Shown here: in pieces, positions 49,012 through 57,111 of the stretch | How positions within the stretch are numbered: position 1 is the stretch's first letter | Layout: every line of letters starts with the position of its first letter | Source of the DNA: CAVSJA01 sp963728145 | Lineage (GTDB): Bacteria > Bacteroidota > Bacteroidia > Chitinophagales > Chitinophagaceae | Assembly (NCBI GenBank): GCA_963728145.1 | Contig: CAVSJA010000003.1 | Span: forward strand, 297,384-361,383 | Direction of reading: 5' to 3' | DNA length: 64,000 bases | Notes under the pieces: generated by a model | What the model was told of the DNA's origin: nothing | The model's input: the letters and a program-made list of their open reading frames with translations, nothing else | Database searches by the model: none | Program-made: the position numbers and the translations under genes

Positions 49012-49624
49012 TTATTTAGCTGGTGGTGGTGGCGGTAACAATACTGCCTCCGGAATAACATTTTTAATTGGTGGTGTTGTTTTGAGATAAGCAAAAATTG
49101 CTTTCAGTTCATCATCAGTCATTTCGGTTGCAGGCATCATGGACATGGGCGGCATAAGTGGCCTTGTGTTTTCAAGTCCCATCCATTTCTTCTCATGCAA
49201 GCATTTCAGAAACTGTTCTTCCTTCCAACCGCCGATACCTGTAGAGTCTGAAGTAAGGTTCGCGGCATAAGTTATTCCCCATGGCCCGGTCCAGGAAGTA
49301 AATGTGTTTGTAACTATGAGACCTTTTTTAGCAGCTTCTTTCGGATCATAATCTGCAGGAGGCGTTTGTGCAGGATGTCCTGAAAGCATCAGGCTCATGT
49401 CATTTTCTGGCCCGTTAGGTCCCATTTTTTTAGGTGTATGACAATCATGGCATCCACCAATGAATAACAAGACGTTCACCCCATTTTACCTGGCTGTCAA
49501 AGCCGCCAAATTGGGCAACCGTTGGTTTTACTTCACTAGTTTCTTCTTTTTTCGCATCTGTACATTGTGTGGTGATTACGGCTACAGCAACAAGCATAAT
49601 TGCTGTGATGGTGATTCGTTTCAT
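49012..49624 (-). CDS. c-type cytochrome lipoprotein, frameshifted near its start
   Basis: Start at 49624 gives MKRITITAIMLVAVAVITTQCTDAKKEE, a lipoprotein signal. After a one-base shift near 49465 the frame continues GGCHDCHTPKKMGPNGPENDMSLMLSGHP, with the haem motif CHDCH, and ends with PPMSMMPATEMTDDELKAIFAYLKTTPP, with Met as probable axial ligand. A diheme or mono-haem electron carrier; partner unknown. ~200 residues joined. Confidence 0.78.
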
Positions 49625-49895
49625 AATGTTTTGTTTTGGTTTACGAAATGGAGCTAAAAGCTACATATTTATTTTTAAATATGAAATGAAAATTATTATA
49701 ACCTTAACGATGCCAATGAAAATAAAAAAGAGCATTCGGTCAATAACCATTACCTTTGTGTTTCAAATTTGAGTTCTAGTTTTTGGTAAAGTAAATGATT
49801 TTTTCTGCTAAGCGTTAATCTGCTTAGGTAAAATGATTAGTCTTCTTTCCAGTACTCGTTTCTCAGATCATTATTAATTTAAATTTCAAAAGTAA

Positions 49896-50194
49896 ATGAA
49901 CATTTATGTTTCAAACTTAAGCTTCAACGTACAAGATGAAGACTTAAAAAGTTATTTTGCTGATTACGGAGAAGTAACATCAGCTAAAGTTATTAACGAC
50001 AAAGAAACAGGCCGCAGCCGCGGTTTTGGCTTTGTTGAAATGTCTGATGATGCAGCTGCTCAAAAAGCAATTGCTGAATTAGATGGCGCTACCGTTGATG
50101 GTCGTGCTATTAAAGTAAGTGTTGCAAAACCACGTGAAGAAAGAAGTGTGGTGGCAACAACAATCGTCGTTCATTCGCCGGCAGCCGTTGGTAA
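49896..50194 (+). CDS. RRM-domain RNA-binding protein, small frameshift at C-terminus
   Basis: One RNA-recognition motif: MNIYVSNLSFNVQDEDLKSYFADYGEV (RNP2 region IYVSNL), then RSRGFGFVEM (RNP1) and GRAIKVSVAKPREERS. After an indel near 50147 the Gly/Arg-rich tail GNNNRRSFAGSRW ends at 50194. Such RRM proteins are abundant in Bacteroidetes and cyanobacteria and may bind mRNA in cold or stress. A terminator follows. Confidence 0.88.
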
Positions 50195-50216
50195 AATCAT
50201 GATCAATGACAAAAGA

Positions 50217-50247
50217 AAAGTCCCGCTTTTCAGCAGGACTTTTTTTA
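50217..50247. terminator. Intrinsic terminator, shared by convergent genes
   Basis: AAAGTCC pairs with GGACTTT around CGC...GC and is followed by a T-run. It ends the RRM gene on the plus strand and overlaps the stop of the DsbA-like gene on the minus strand. Confidence 0.65.
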
Positions 50248-50817
50248 TGCTCTTTTCTTTGCAACTGGTTTTTTCTTCCCTTTGCTTTTTAATGCATTAT
50301 CAATCGCCTTACTAAGGTTTTCAAATGTCGGCTTTACTCCAAGCGGTTCATCATTGATAAAAAATGCAGGTAACTCTTTTACGCCTCTTCCAATTCCTTC
50401 TTTAATATCATCCTGCACCTGCCAACCGTAAGTACCGTTAACAAGGTTATCAAGAAAATTTTTATCACTGATACCTGCTTCGCGACTGTAAAGTTTCAAA
50501 CTTGTGGTTCCAAGATTTCTCCTGTTCTGAAACAAAATATTATGCATTTCCCAGAACTTACCGGTTTGACCTGCAGCTACTGCAGATTCACTTGCTTTCA
50601 AACTACGCTGATGAATTTTTGTAAGCGGAAAATGTCTGAATTGAAATCGGATCTTTCCTTCATACTTTTCTAATATCTGCTTAACAACTTCATTTGCTTT
50701 TGCGCATTCTTCACTTTCGTATTCGCCCCATTCCATTAGTGTCACAGATGCTTTCTCATTTCCAACCCACATTTCCGTAGGCTTAATAATAATTACTATT
50801 TCTTTTGGTGCTGGCAT
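50245..50817 (-). CDS. DsbA-like thioredoxin-fold protein lacking a CxxC pair
   Basis: 190 residues. KPTEMWVGNEKASVTLMEWGEYESEECAKANEVVKQILEKYEGKIRFQFRHFPLTKIHQRSLKASESAVAAGQTGKFWEMHNILF matches the DsbA/2-hydroxychromene fold. Where active relatives have CPYC it reads SEEC, so only the second Cys remains and dithiol exchange is impossible. FQFRHFPLTKIHQRS matches homologues. No signal peptide is visible, so it is probably cytosolic. C-terminus is basic (KSKGKKKPVAKKRA). Activity, if any, is non-redox. Confidence 0.75.
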   Translation of the reverse strand: MPAPKEIVIIIKPTEMWVGNEKASVTLMEWGEYESEECAKANEVVKQILEKYEGKIRFQFRHFPLTKIHQRSLKASESAVAAGQTGKFWEMHNILFQNRRNLGTTSLKLYSREAGISDKNFLDNLVNGTYGWQVQDDIKEGIGRGVKELPAFFINDEPLGVKPTFENLSKAIDNALKSKGKKKPVAKKRA

Positions 50818-50850
50818 ATCTCTTTACTCCTTGCCCGTTTTATCACGGGA

Positions 50851-51236
50851 TTATTTGTTTAATGTTGATTTTTGTTCTTTTGGTTTTGATGATGACTTGC
50901 CATTTTCTTCATTTCTGAATACAACTGTATTGTCAAACACATCCACCAAAACCGGTATTGATTTATCAATATCTCCGGCCAATATACGTCTACTCAGCGT
51001 ATTGACAATTTCCTTTTGTATTAAACGTTTTAAAGGCCGTGCACCGTATTGAGGATCAAAGCCTTGCTCGGCTAAAAATTCTAGGGCATAGTCACTGAAA
51101 TTGAGCTGAATCCCACTCTCTGCCACCAATTTTTTCAGGTTTTCCAACTGGATTTTTACGATTCCCTTGATCTCTTTTTTGAGCAATGGCTGGAACATTA
51201 TGATCTCATCAACCCTGTTCAAAAATTCCGGGCACT
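50851..51236 (-). CDS. clpB: ClpB chaperone, C-terminal fragment
   Basis: PEFLNRVDEIIMFQPLLKKEIKGIVKIQLENLKKL and GFDPQYGARPLKRLIQKEIVNTLSRRIL are the sensor-2 end of the second AAA+ domain and the C-terminal D2-small domain of ClpB/ClpC-type disaggregases. About 128 residues remain. It is fused in frame at about 51236 to a GC-rich WYL regulator because the contig changes organism. ClpB is preferred over ClpC by the GARPLKRLIQKEI pattern and C-terminus. Confidence 0.85.
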
Positions 51237-51744
51237 TGACCGTGCGCCCCTTCGAGTAGGCGGTCTCGAGCTTCGCCAACCGGCCGGCCATCTCCGGTGA
51301 GTAGTCCGGGTCGCTCATGCGCACGCGCCGCGCCGCGACCGGGCTGAGCGCCTCCTGGAAGCCCGCGCGCCCGGCGGCGAGGTTCTGCAACGCGAGCCGC
51401 AGCGGCTCGGCGTACGCGAACTGGCCCTCGAGCAGGTAGACGGAGGTCTGCAACGCCGCGAACTCGTCGTCGGAGAGCGTGAGCTCGGGCAGGAAGTAGT
51501 TCTCGGAGCGCAGGTTGTAGAGCTCCTCGCCCGTGAACTCGTCGCGCTGCGACTGCAGTGGCACGCCGAGGCCCTGCAGCTCCGCGCGGTCGGAGTAGAA
51601 CCGGCGCGCGAAGGCCTCGTCGGACATCTCCGAGTAGCCCTCGACGTTGGACTTCACGTCGCGGGCGGTGATCGGGCGGCGCTCCGCCATCAGGTAGGCC
51701 ACCAGCGAGAGCTGGCGGATCAGCTTGTCCGCGTCGTGAGACAC
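51237..51744 (-). CDS. WYL-domain HTH regulator, N-terminal fragment (PafB/PafC-like)
   Basis: Starts MSHDADKLIRQLSLVAYLMAERRPITARDVKSNVEGYSEMSDEAFARRFYSDRAELQGLGVPL, a winged-helix HTH, then ELTLSDDEFAALQTSVYLLEG. This is the actinobacterial PafB/PafC type controlling the DNA-damage or stress response (PafBC) or Cys-type regulons. The WYL domain itself is missing: sequence joins ClpB at about 51236. No clear target adjacent. Confidence 0.8.
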
Positions 51745-51791
51745 CCCGCTGCGACTCTAACTCGCGGCGGGTCGACTCAGACGGCGACGAG

Positions 51792-51880
51792 CGTGGGGAA
51801 CCCATGGTTCCCCCACGAGCCCCCTCCTTCTTCTAGCGTGGGGGAACCCATGGTTCCCCCACGGGCCCCCTCCTTCTTCG
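51792..51880. repeat. Tandem palindromic repeat, two copies
   Basis: Two head-to-tail copies (51792-51835 and 51837-51880) of a ~44-base unit reading GTGGGGAACCCATGGTTCCC... then CCCCTCCTTCTTC. Each contains the palindrome GGGGAACCCATGGTTCCCCC. A related palindrome recurs at 57007-57026. Function unknown; may be a mobile or regulatory element. Confidence 0.7.
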
Positions 51881-52000
51881 CTGTGCACGGTCGGGCGCGC
51901 TTCGCCTCCCGCCCGAATGAATCGGGCTCCGGCGGCAGACGGGGTCGGCATGGGTCGCTCGTTCGAGCCAGGTGACGCGGCGACGGGATGCTTCGCGGCT

Positions 52001-52489
52001 CTACGCAGCGACGGATGCTTCGAGGTGCTGGTGCGACGGGCAGTAGTCCCGCTCGGGCAGCGGCGTGCGCTGGCACGGCTTGCCCTTGCGAGTTGTCGCG
52101 CGGCAGCGCGAGACGCCGCCGTCGAGCGCGCCCGACTCGACCTGCTCTTCGATGAATCCCACTGCCGCCGAGATGCCCTCGCGCACTGCCCAGGCGACCT
52201 GCGCCTGCGCGGTGATGGGGAAGTAGCGGCGAATGTCCTGGAAAAGCGCCCGGTCCGGCTTGGCGAAGTAGAGCGGGTCCCGGGCCAGCCGCTCGACTGT
52301 GTCCTGGCACGCCTCGAGCACCTCGCGGCGGAAGCGAATCCTGGTGCGAGGATCGACGTAGGGGTCGACGAGGTCCTCGATCGAGCGATAGATCGCCCGC
52401 GAGTACTGATACATACAGCTCTGGAGCAGGATCGCCCCGTCGTCGAGGGGCTCCACCTCCGAGTTGGGCAAAACTGCCGAAGTTTCCAC
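52001..52489 (-). CDS. Hypothetical protein with C-terminal zinc-ribbon-like motif
   Basis: 162 residues. Mostly helical N-terminus (LQSCMYQYSRAIYRSIEDLVDPYVDPRTRIRFRREVL) and a Cys/His C-terminus, CRATTRKGKPCQRTPLPERDYCPSHQH, giving three Cys and two His. This tail motif is found in several actinobacterial small proteins and may bind zinc. No catalytic motif visible. Start at 52489 (METSAVLPNS) is the first ATG. Confidence 0.65.
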   Translation of the reverse strand: METSAVLPNSEVEPLDDGAILLQSCMYQYSRAIYRSIEDLVDPYVDPRTRIRFRREVLEACQDTVERLARDPLYFAKPDRALFQDIRRYFPITAQAQVAWAVREGISAAVGFIEEQVESGALDGGVSRCRATTRKGKPCQRTPLPERDYCPSHQHLEASVAA

Positions 52490-52605
52490 CGTTTGGCCTG
52501 CCTCCCGGTGCGCTGGCTGCCTCCGTCGGCGGTGAGTCTAACGATTTCGGAGCGTGTTACAAAGTCGGGGCCGAAATTGTCGCAGCAGGCAACGCCGCTC
52601 CGCTG

Positions 52606-53304
52606 TCAGTCGGCCACTTCGCGAGGGTAAGCGTCGCGGTAGCCCCGGTCGTGAGCGACGCGGCTGGCCCGTTCCGCGGCGGCCTGCGTGCGGTGGACGC
52701 CGGTGAAGACGACGAAGTAGTCCGGGTGGAACGACGAGAATTCGTTGGCGTCGAGGATCCCCACCTCGGCGATTCCCGCCTCCGTTGCGGCCTTTGCCCG
52801 CCCGATCGCGGCCTCGCGTCCGGCGAGCTTGGGCAGGGAGGCGAGCACGACGGTCCAGCCGTCCTGGCCGGCGGGCCACTCGACCAGGCCGCCGCGTCTT
52901 GCCGGTGCGGGCGGGGGCGCCGCGGCGGCCGGCGGCGGGTCGGCCGGCGCCGGCTGGGGGATGGGCAGGACGACGTCGTCGACGGGCGGGCTCGCCTGGG
53001 GCAGCGTGGCGACGAGCGTCGGCTCCCCGCCGTCACCCTCGTCAGCGAGGCGGAACGCGACGGCGGCCGTGGCGACCATCGCCGCGACCACGAGCGCGCC
53101 GAGCGCCGGCCAGATCCAGTCCATCGCGTACCAGGACGCGTGCCCGCGCCAGACCTCCACGGCCTCGCGCGGTGCATGTGCGCGCCCTAGCCGGGCGCCG
53201 CACTCGAGGCAGTACGCCTGCGTGGCGCGGACGGGCGAGCCGCAAGACGGGCAGTCGCGCGTCGGTGTCGCGTGCGGTGGCTCCTGGGCGGCGGCGCTCG
53301 CCAT
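52606..53304 (-). CDS. Zinc-ribbon, transmembrane and SPOR-like domain protein
   Basis: 233 residues from the ATG at 53304, which overlaps the stop of the upstream ribbon protein. Order: N-terminal zinc ribbon (DCPSCGSPVRATQAYCLECGARLG, residues 17-40), one membrane helix (DWIWPALGALVVAAMVATAAVAF), a long Pro-rich linker (PIPQPAPADPPPAAAAPPPAPA) and a C-terminal SPOR-like region (WTVVLASLPKLAGREAAIGRAKAATEAGIAEVGILDANEFSSFHPDYFVVFTG). SPOR domains bind denuded peptidoglycan, so it may link the cytosol to the cell wall. The partner upstream shares the ribbon. Confidence 0.75.
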   Translation of the reverse strand: MASAAAQEPPHATPTRDCPSCGSPVRATQAYCLECGARLGRAHAPREAVEVWRGHASWYAMDWIWPALGALVVAAMVATAAVAFRLADEGDGGEPTLVATLPQASPPVDDVVLPIPQPAPADPPPAAAAPPPAPARRGGLVEWPAGQDGWTVVLASLPKLAGREAAIGRAKAATEAGIAEVGILDANEFSSFHPDYFVVFTGVHRTQAAAERASRVAHDRGYRDAYPREVAD

Positions 53305-53723
53305 CACGCGGTGGCCGACGGCGGCGCGGTGCCGTCGAGGAGCGGCCGGCCGCAGCTCCCGCAGAACCGGGCGCCCCAGAAGAGCGGTGCTCCGCACGTG
53401 CAGCGCGCGGCCGCCGGCCGGTAGGCGCCGAGCAGGACCTCGACCTCCTGGAGGCGTTCCTCGATCGCCGACACCTCGGCGCAGAGCTCGGAGAGGAGGC
53501 TCTCGCGGAAGTCGTCCTGGCGGTACATCTCGAGCACGACACCGCCCAGGTCGCGGAGGCGGTCCTCGCGGGCTCCGAGCAGCGTGCGGCGCTCGCGCCG
53601 CAGCTCGCCCGGCGGCGGGGCGGCCCGGCGCGCGGCGCGGGGCAGCGGCGCGGGGCGCTCGCCGGAGGCCGCGGCGTCGTCGGAACCGTGCTGGCGTCGA
53701 AAGCGCAGCGGGAGGCGCGCCAC
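53304..53723 (-). CDS. Coiled-coil and zinc-ribbon protein
   Basis: 139 residues; basic N-terminus, a helical middle (LGGVVLEMYRQDDFRESLLSELCAEVSAIEERLQEVEVLLG, likely coiled coil) and a C-terminal zinc ribbon CTCGAPLFWGARFCGSCGRPLL. Its stop overlaps the next start by four bases, indicating coupled translation with the SPOR-like protein. Function unknown; probably a partner in the same complex. Confidence 0.7.
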   Translation of the reverse strand: MARLPLRFRRQHGSDDAAASGERPAPLPRAARRAAPPPGELRRERRTLLGAREDRLRDLGGVVLEMYRQDDFRESLLSELCAEVSAIEERLQEVEVLLGAYRPAAARCTCGAPLFWGARFCGSCGRPLLDGTAPPSATA

Positions 53724-53801
53724 GGCGGCCAGCGTAACAGCGGCGGCGGCCGCCGCCGGGCGCGGCGCCCGGCGTGCAGGCGATCGCCGGCTCCGGGTCG
53801 T

Positions 53802-55202
53802 CTAGCCGGCGCCGCCGAGGTCGAGCACGACCAGCCGTTCCTCGGTCATCTCGCGCACCGCGTATGGCGGCCCCTCGCGCGTGTTGCCGGAGTCCTTGAC
53901 GCCGCCGTAGGGCATCTGGTCGGCGCGGAAGGTGGGCGCCTCGTTCACCGTCACGCCGCCGAACTCGAGCTCGCGGGCGGCGCGGAGGGCCGTGCGCACG
54001 CCTGCTGTGAAGATCCCGGCCTGCAGCCCGTAGCGCGTGCCGTTGGCGCGGGCGATCGCTTCCTCGTGCGAGTCGACCGCGTCGACCGTGCACACGGGCC
54101 CGAACACCTCCTCGCAGGCCACCTTCGCGTCGGGCGGGGCAGCGGCGATCACGGTGGGGCGGATGAGACGGCCGTCGCCCTCCCCGCCAGTGAGCACCCC
54201 GGCGCCGGCCCTGCGCGCCTCGTCGATCCAGGCCAGGATGCGGTCGCGGGCACCGTCGTCGATGACTGGTCCGACGTCGGTCTCCTCGTCGGCGGGGTCG
54301 CCTACACGGAGCGCCTCGACGCGCGGCAGGAAGCGCTCGAGGAACCCGTCGTACGCGCTGCGGGCGACGTAGATGCGCTGGACCGAGATGCAGCTCTGGC
54401 CGGCGAAGGAGAACGCGTTGGCGGCGAGCTTCTCGGCGGCCTCGTGGAGGTCGGCGTCCGCGTCGACGATCGCCGGAGTCGCGTTGCCGAGCTCCAGCGT
54501 GACCTTCTTGCGCGCGGCGCGCTCGCGGAGCTTCCAGCCCACCTCGCTCGAGCCGGTGAAGGTGATCAGGCGCACGCGCTCGTCCTCGACCAGAACGTCG
54601 CCGATCTCTGCGGACGGGCCGGCGACCACGCTGAGCCAGCCGGGCGGCAGTCCCGCTTCGGTCGCGAGCTCGGCGAGCAGGAGCGCGGAGAGCGGGGTCT
54701 GGGACGCCGGTTTGAGCACGACCGGGCAGCCGGCCGCGAGAGCGGACGCGATCTTGTGCGCGACGAGGTTGAGCGGGAAGTTGAACGGCGAGATCGCACC
54801 GACGACGCCCACGGGGAGACGCAGGGTGAACGCGAGCTTGCCCACGCCGGCCTCCGAGGCGTCCATGGGCACCATCTCCCCGGCGAGCTTGCGCGCCTCG
54901 ACGGCGGCCGCCGTGTAGGTGGACACCGCCCGTGCGGCCTCCACCCGCGCCGCCTTCATCGGCTTGCCGGCCTCGGCGCAGATCGTGCGCGCGGCGTCGT
55001 CGCTGCGCCGCGCGAGCTCGTCGGCGACGCGCGTGAGGACGGCTGCGCGCTCGTGGGCCGGGAGTGGTTCGGCGAGCGCCCGTCCGGCCGCGTCGAGAGC
55101 GGCGCGCGTCTCGGCCGCGCCGGCGCGCGCGACGCGCGCGACGACGTCTCCCGAGTACGGCGAGCGCACCTCGAGCCAGTCACCTGTCTCGATCTGATTC
55201 AC
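53802..55202 (-). CDS. Aldehyde dehydrogenase (NAD(P)+)
   Basis: 466 residues. Oxidises an aldehyde to a carboxylate or acyl derivative. Motifs: ISPFNFPLNLVAHKIASALAAGCPVVLKPA (cofactor binding), FTGSSEVGWKL, LELGNATPAIVDADADL (catalytic Glu in LELG; the usual GG-K-N-P is replaced), FAGQSCISVQRIYV with the catalytic Cys, and EEVFGPVCTVDAVDS. The family resembles lactaldehyde/non-phosphorylating GAPDH types. Complete and unbroken. A cNMP-binding protein gene lies upstream. Confidence 0.9.
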   Translation of the reverse strand: MNQIETGDWLEVRSPYSGDVVARVARAGAAETRAALDAAGRALAEPLPAHERAAVLTRVADELARRSDDAARTICAEAGKPMKAARVEAARAVSTYTAAAVEARKLAGEMVPMDASEAGVGKLAFTLRLPVGVVGAISPFNFPLNLVAHKIASALAAGCPVVLKPASQTPLSALLLAELATEAGLPPGWLSVVAGPSAEIGDVLVEDERVRLITFTGSSEVGWKLRERAARKKVTLELGNATPAIVDADADLHEAAEKLAANAFSFAGQSCISVQRIYVARSAYDGFLERFLPRVEALRVGDPADEETDVGPVIDDGARDRILAWIDEARRAGAGVLTGGEGDGRLIRPTVIAAAPPDAKVACEEVFGPVCTVDAVDSHEEAIARANGTRYGLQAGIFTAGVRTALRAARELEFGGVTVNEAPTFRADQMPYGGVKDSGNTREGPPYAVREMTEERLVVLDLGGAG

Positions 55203-55247
55203 CGCCCACGAGCAGGCGGTGCTCCGCGGCGGTCGCGGTCACGCCGC

Positions 55248-55663
55248 TCATAGCGCCGAGGGGGCGAGTCGCTCGGCGAGCGTCTCGAGCACCTTGGCGG
55301 CGATCACGGGCCGCTCCTCGAGCATGCGGCGGAACGCCCCGGTCGGTGAGCACCAGCGCCCGTACGGCGCGGGTCGCCGTGACGGTCGCCGTGCGCGGCG
55401 ACTTCGTGAGCAACGCGACTCTCGCCCACGCAGTCGCCGGGCCGAGCGTGCGCAGCTTGCGCCCGCGCCGCCGCACATCGGCCTCGCCGTCGACGATGAC
55501 CATGAACGCGGCCCGTGTCGCCCTCCCGCGTGAGCTCCGTGCCCTCAGGCAGATCGATCTCGTCGGCCACGTGCGCGATCGCCTCCGCTTCCTTGCGGCT
55601 GGTGCGGTTGAACAGCGGGACGCCCCGGATCAGGTCGACCTTCGCGTCCTTGCGCAGCCGCAC
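55248..55663 (-). CDS. Cyclic nucleotide-binding (Crp-like) domain protein, frameshifted
   Basis: VDLIRGVPLFNRTSRKEAEAIAHVADEIDLPEGTELTREGDTG is the start of a CNB domain, followed across shifts by FMVIVDGEADVRRRGRKLRTLGPGDCVGE (the GE of the phosphate-binding cassette), LLTKSPRTATVTATRAVRALVL and FRRMLEERPVIAAKVLETLAERL. About 138 residues joined, a single domain with no HTH, so probably a receptor or adaptor. GTG start at 55663. Two indels, likely errors. Confidence 0.75.
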
Positions 55664-55710
55664 GCGGGAGTCGACGCCGCTCGGCGGACCGTCGGATCTA
55701 CACTCGACGT

Positions 55711-56928
55711 GTGGGCAGCTGCGCATCCGACGCCGTCATCGTCGATGCTGTGCGCAGCCCCATCGGCCGTCGGAACGGCGCTCTCGCGGGTCTGCGGCCG
55801 GACGAGCTCGCCGGGCAGGTGCTGAACGGGCTCGCGAGCCGCCTCGACCTCGACCCGGCCGAGATCGAGGACGTGCAGCTGGGCTGCGTCACCCAGATCG
55901 GCGAGCAGGGCTGGAACGTCGGTCGGATGGCGCCGCTGGTCGCAGGCTGGCCGGTCACGGTTGCAGGCACGAGCGTCGACCGCAGTGCGGCTCGTCCATG
56001 CAGGGCGCCTTCAACGCCGCCGCGGCGGTCTGGTCGGCCAGCTCGACCTCGTCGTCGCGGCCGGCGTGGAGTCGATGTCGCGCGTGCCGATGGGCTCGGA
56101 CGGCGGCGACCTCTCGGCGCCGCTGCTCGAGCCGCTTGGAGATCGTCCCGCAGGGCGTCTCGGCGGAGCTGATCGCCGAGCGGTGGGGCCTGACGCGCGA
56201 GGCGCTCGACGCCTTCTCGCTGCGGTCGCACGAGCGCGCCCTCGGGCGATCGCCGAGGCCGTTTCGCGACGCGAGGTGGTGCCCGTGGAGCTTCCCGAGC
56301 GGCCGAGCCGCCGCAGCGGGGCGTGGTCCGGCGCCGGACGGTACGCCCGGCGCGACGGCGCTGGCGCCGCGTGAGCCTCGTGACGACCGACGAGACGCCC
56401 CGCCGCGACACCTCCGCGGAGGCGGCTCGCCGCGCTCGCGCCGGCTTTCGTCCCGGGCGGGAAGGTGACGGCGGGGAACTCGAGTCAGATCTGTGACGGC
56501 GCGGCGGCGCTGCTCGTCGCGAGCGGGGCCGCCTGCACCCGTCTGGGCCTCGAGCCGCGCGCGCGCTTCGTGGCGTTCGGTCTCGCGGGCGTCGATCCGC
56601 GGCTGATGCTGCACGGCAACCCGGAGGCGTGCCGCCGAGCGCTCGAGCGCGCCGGCCTCGGCTGGGACGACGTCGGGGTCGTGGAGATCAACGAGGCGTT
56701 CGCGTCCGTCGTCCTGCAGGCGGTCCACGACTGGGGCTCGAGGAGCGCTGGGCAGACGTGAACCCGAACGGCGGCGGCATCTCGCTCGGCCATCCGCTCG
56801 GCGCCACCGGCATGCGCATGGCGGCGACGCTGATCGGCGAGCTGGAGCGCCGCGGCGAGCGCTACGGCGTCGCGTCGATGTGCATCGGCTTCGGCCAGGC
56901 GATCGCAGCGGTGATCGAGCGCCTGTAG
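55711..56928 (+). CDS. Acetyl-CoA C-acyltransferase (thiolase), multiply frameshifted
   Basis: Beta-oxidation or acetoacetyl-CoA thiolase. Recovered in order: AVIVDAVRSPIGRRNGALAGLRPDELAGQVLNGL, CVTQIGEQGWNVGRMAPLVAG, QCGSSMQGAFNAAAAV with the active-site Cys, VVAAGVESMSRVPMG, WGLTREALDAFSLRSHERA, GNSSQICDGAAALLVAS, VEINEAFASVVLQA and NPNGGGISLGHPLGATG (catalytic His region), CIGFGQAIAAVIERL. At least six single-base indels. GTG start at 55711. Next gene is a 3-hydroxyacyl-CoA dehydrogenase, giving a beta-oxidation pair. Confidence 0.87.
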
Positions 56929-57006
56929 CGGCTGTCGGGCGCCTGCGCGGAGTCGTCACGAAATCGGCGCACCTCGGTCACGAGAACCTCGATAGCGTGC
57001 CTGTTA

Positions 57007-57026
57007 GGGGAACCTGGGGTTCCCCC
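57007..57026. repeat. Palindrome related to the 51792 repeats
   Basis: GGGGAACCTGGGGTTCCCCC is near-palindromic and shares the GGGGAACC...GGTTCCCC core with the tandem repeat at 51792-51880, indicating a dispersed element in this genome. Confidence 0.55.
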
Positions 57027-57111
57027 GGGGCGCGCGTGCTCGAAGTTGGGGCGACGGCCGGGTGACGGTGGGGTGGGGCGGGCTACAGCGACGGCGGTAG
57101 GATCGCGCGCC

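Noticed and set aside
38461..51236. Horizontal transfer of a 12.8-kb Bacteroidetes island into an actinobacterium
   Set aside because: It is bounded by cut genes, carries housekeeping genes (ppa, phoH, clpB end) with unadapted codon use and no mobility genes; a chimeric assembly is simpler.
52785..55253. 822-codon plus-strand frame opposite the aldehyde dehydrogenase and ribbon genes
   Set aside because: Antisense shadow in GC-rich DNA, Arg/Ala/Gly-rich without motifs; the minus-strand genes account for the region.
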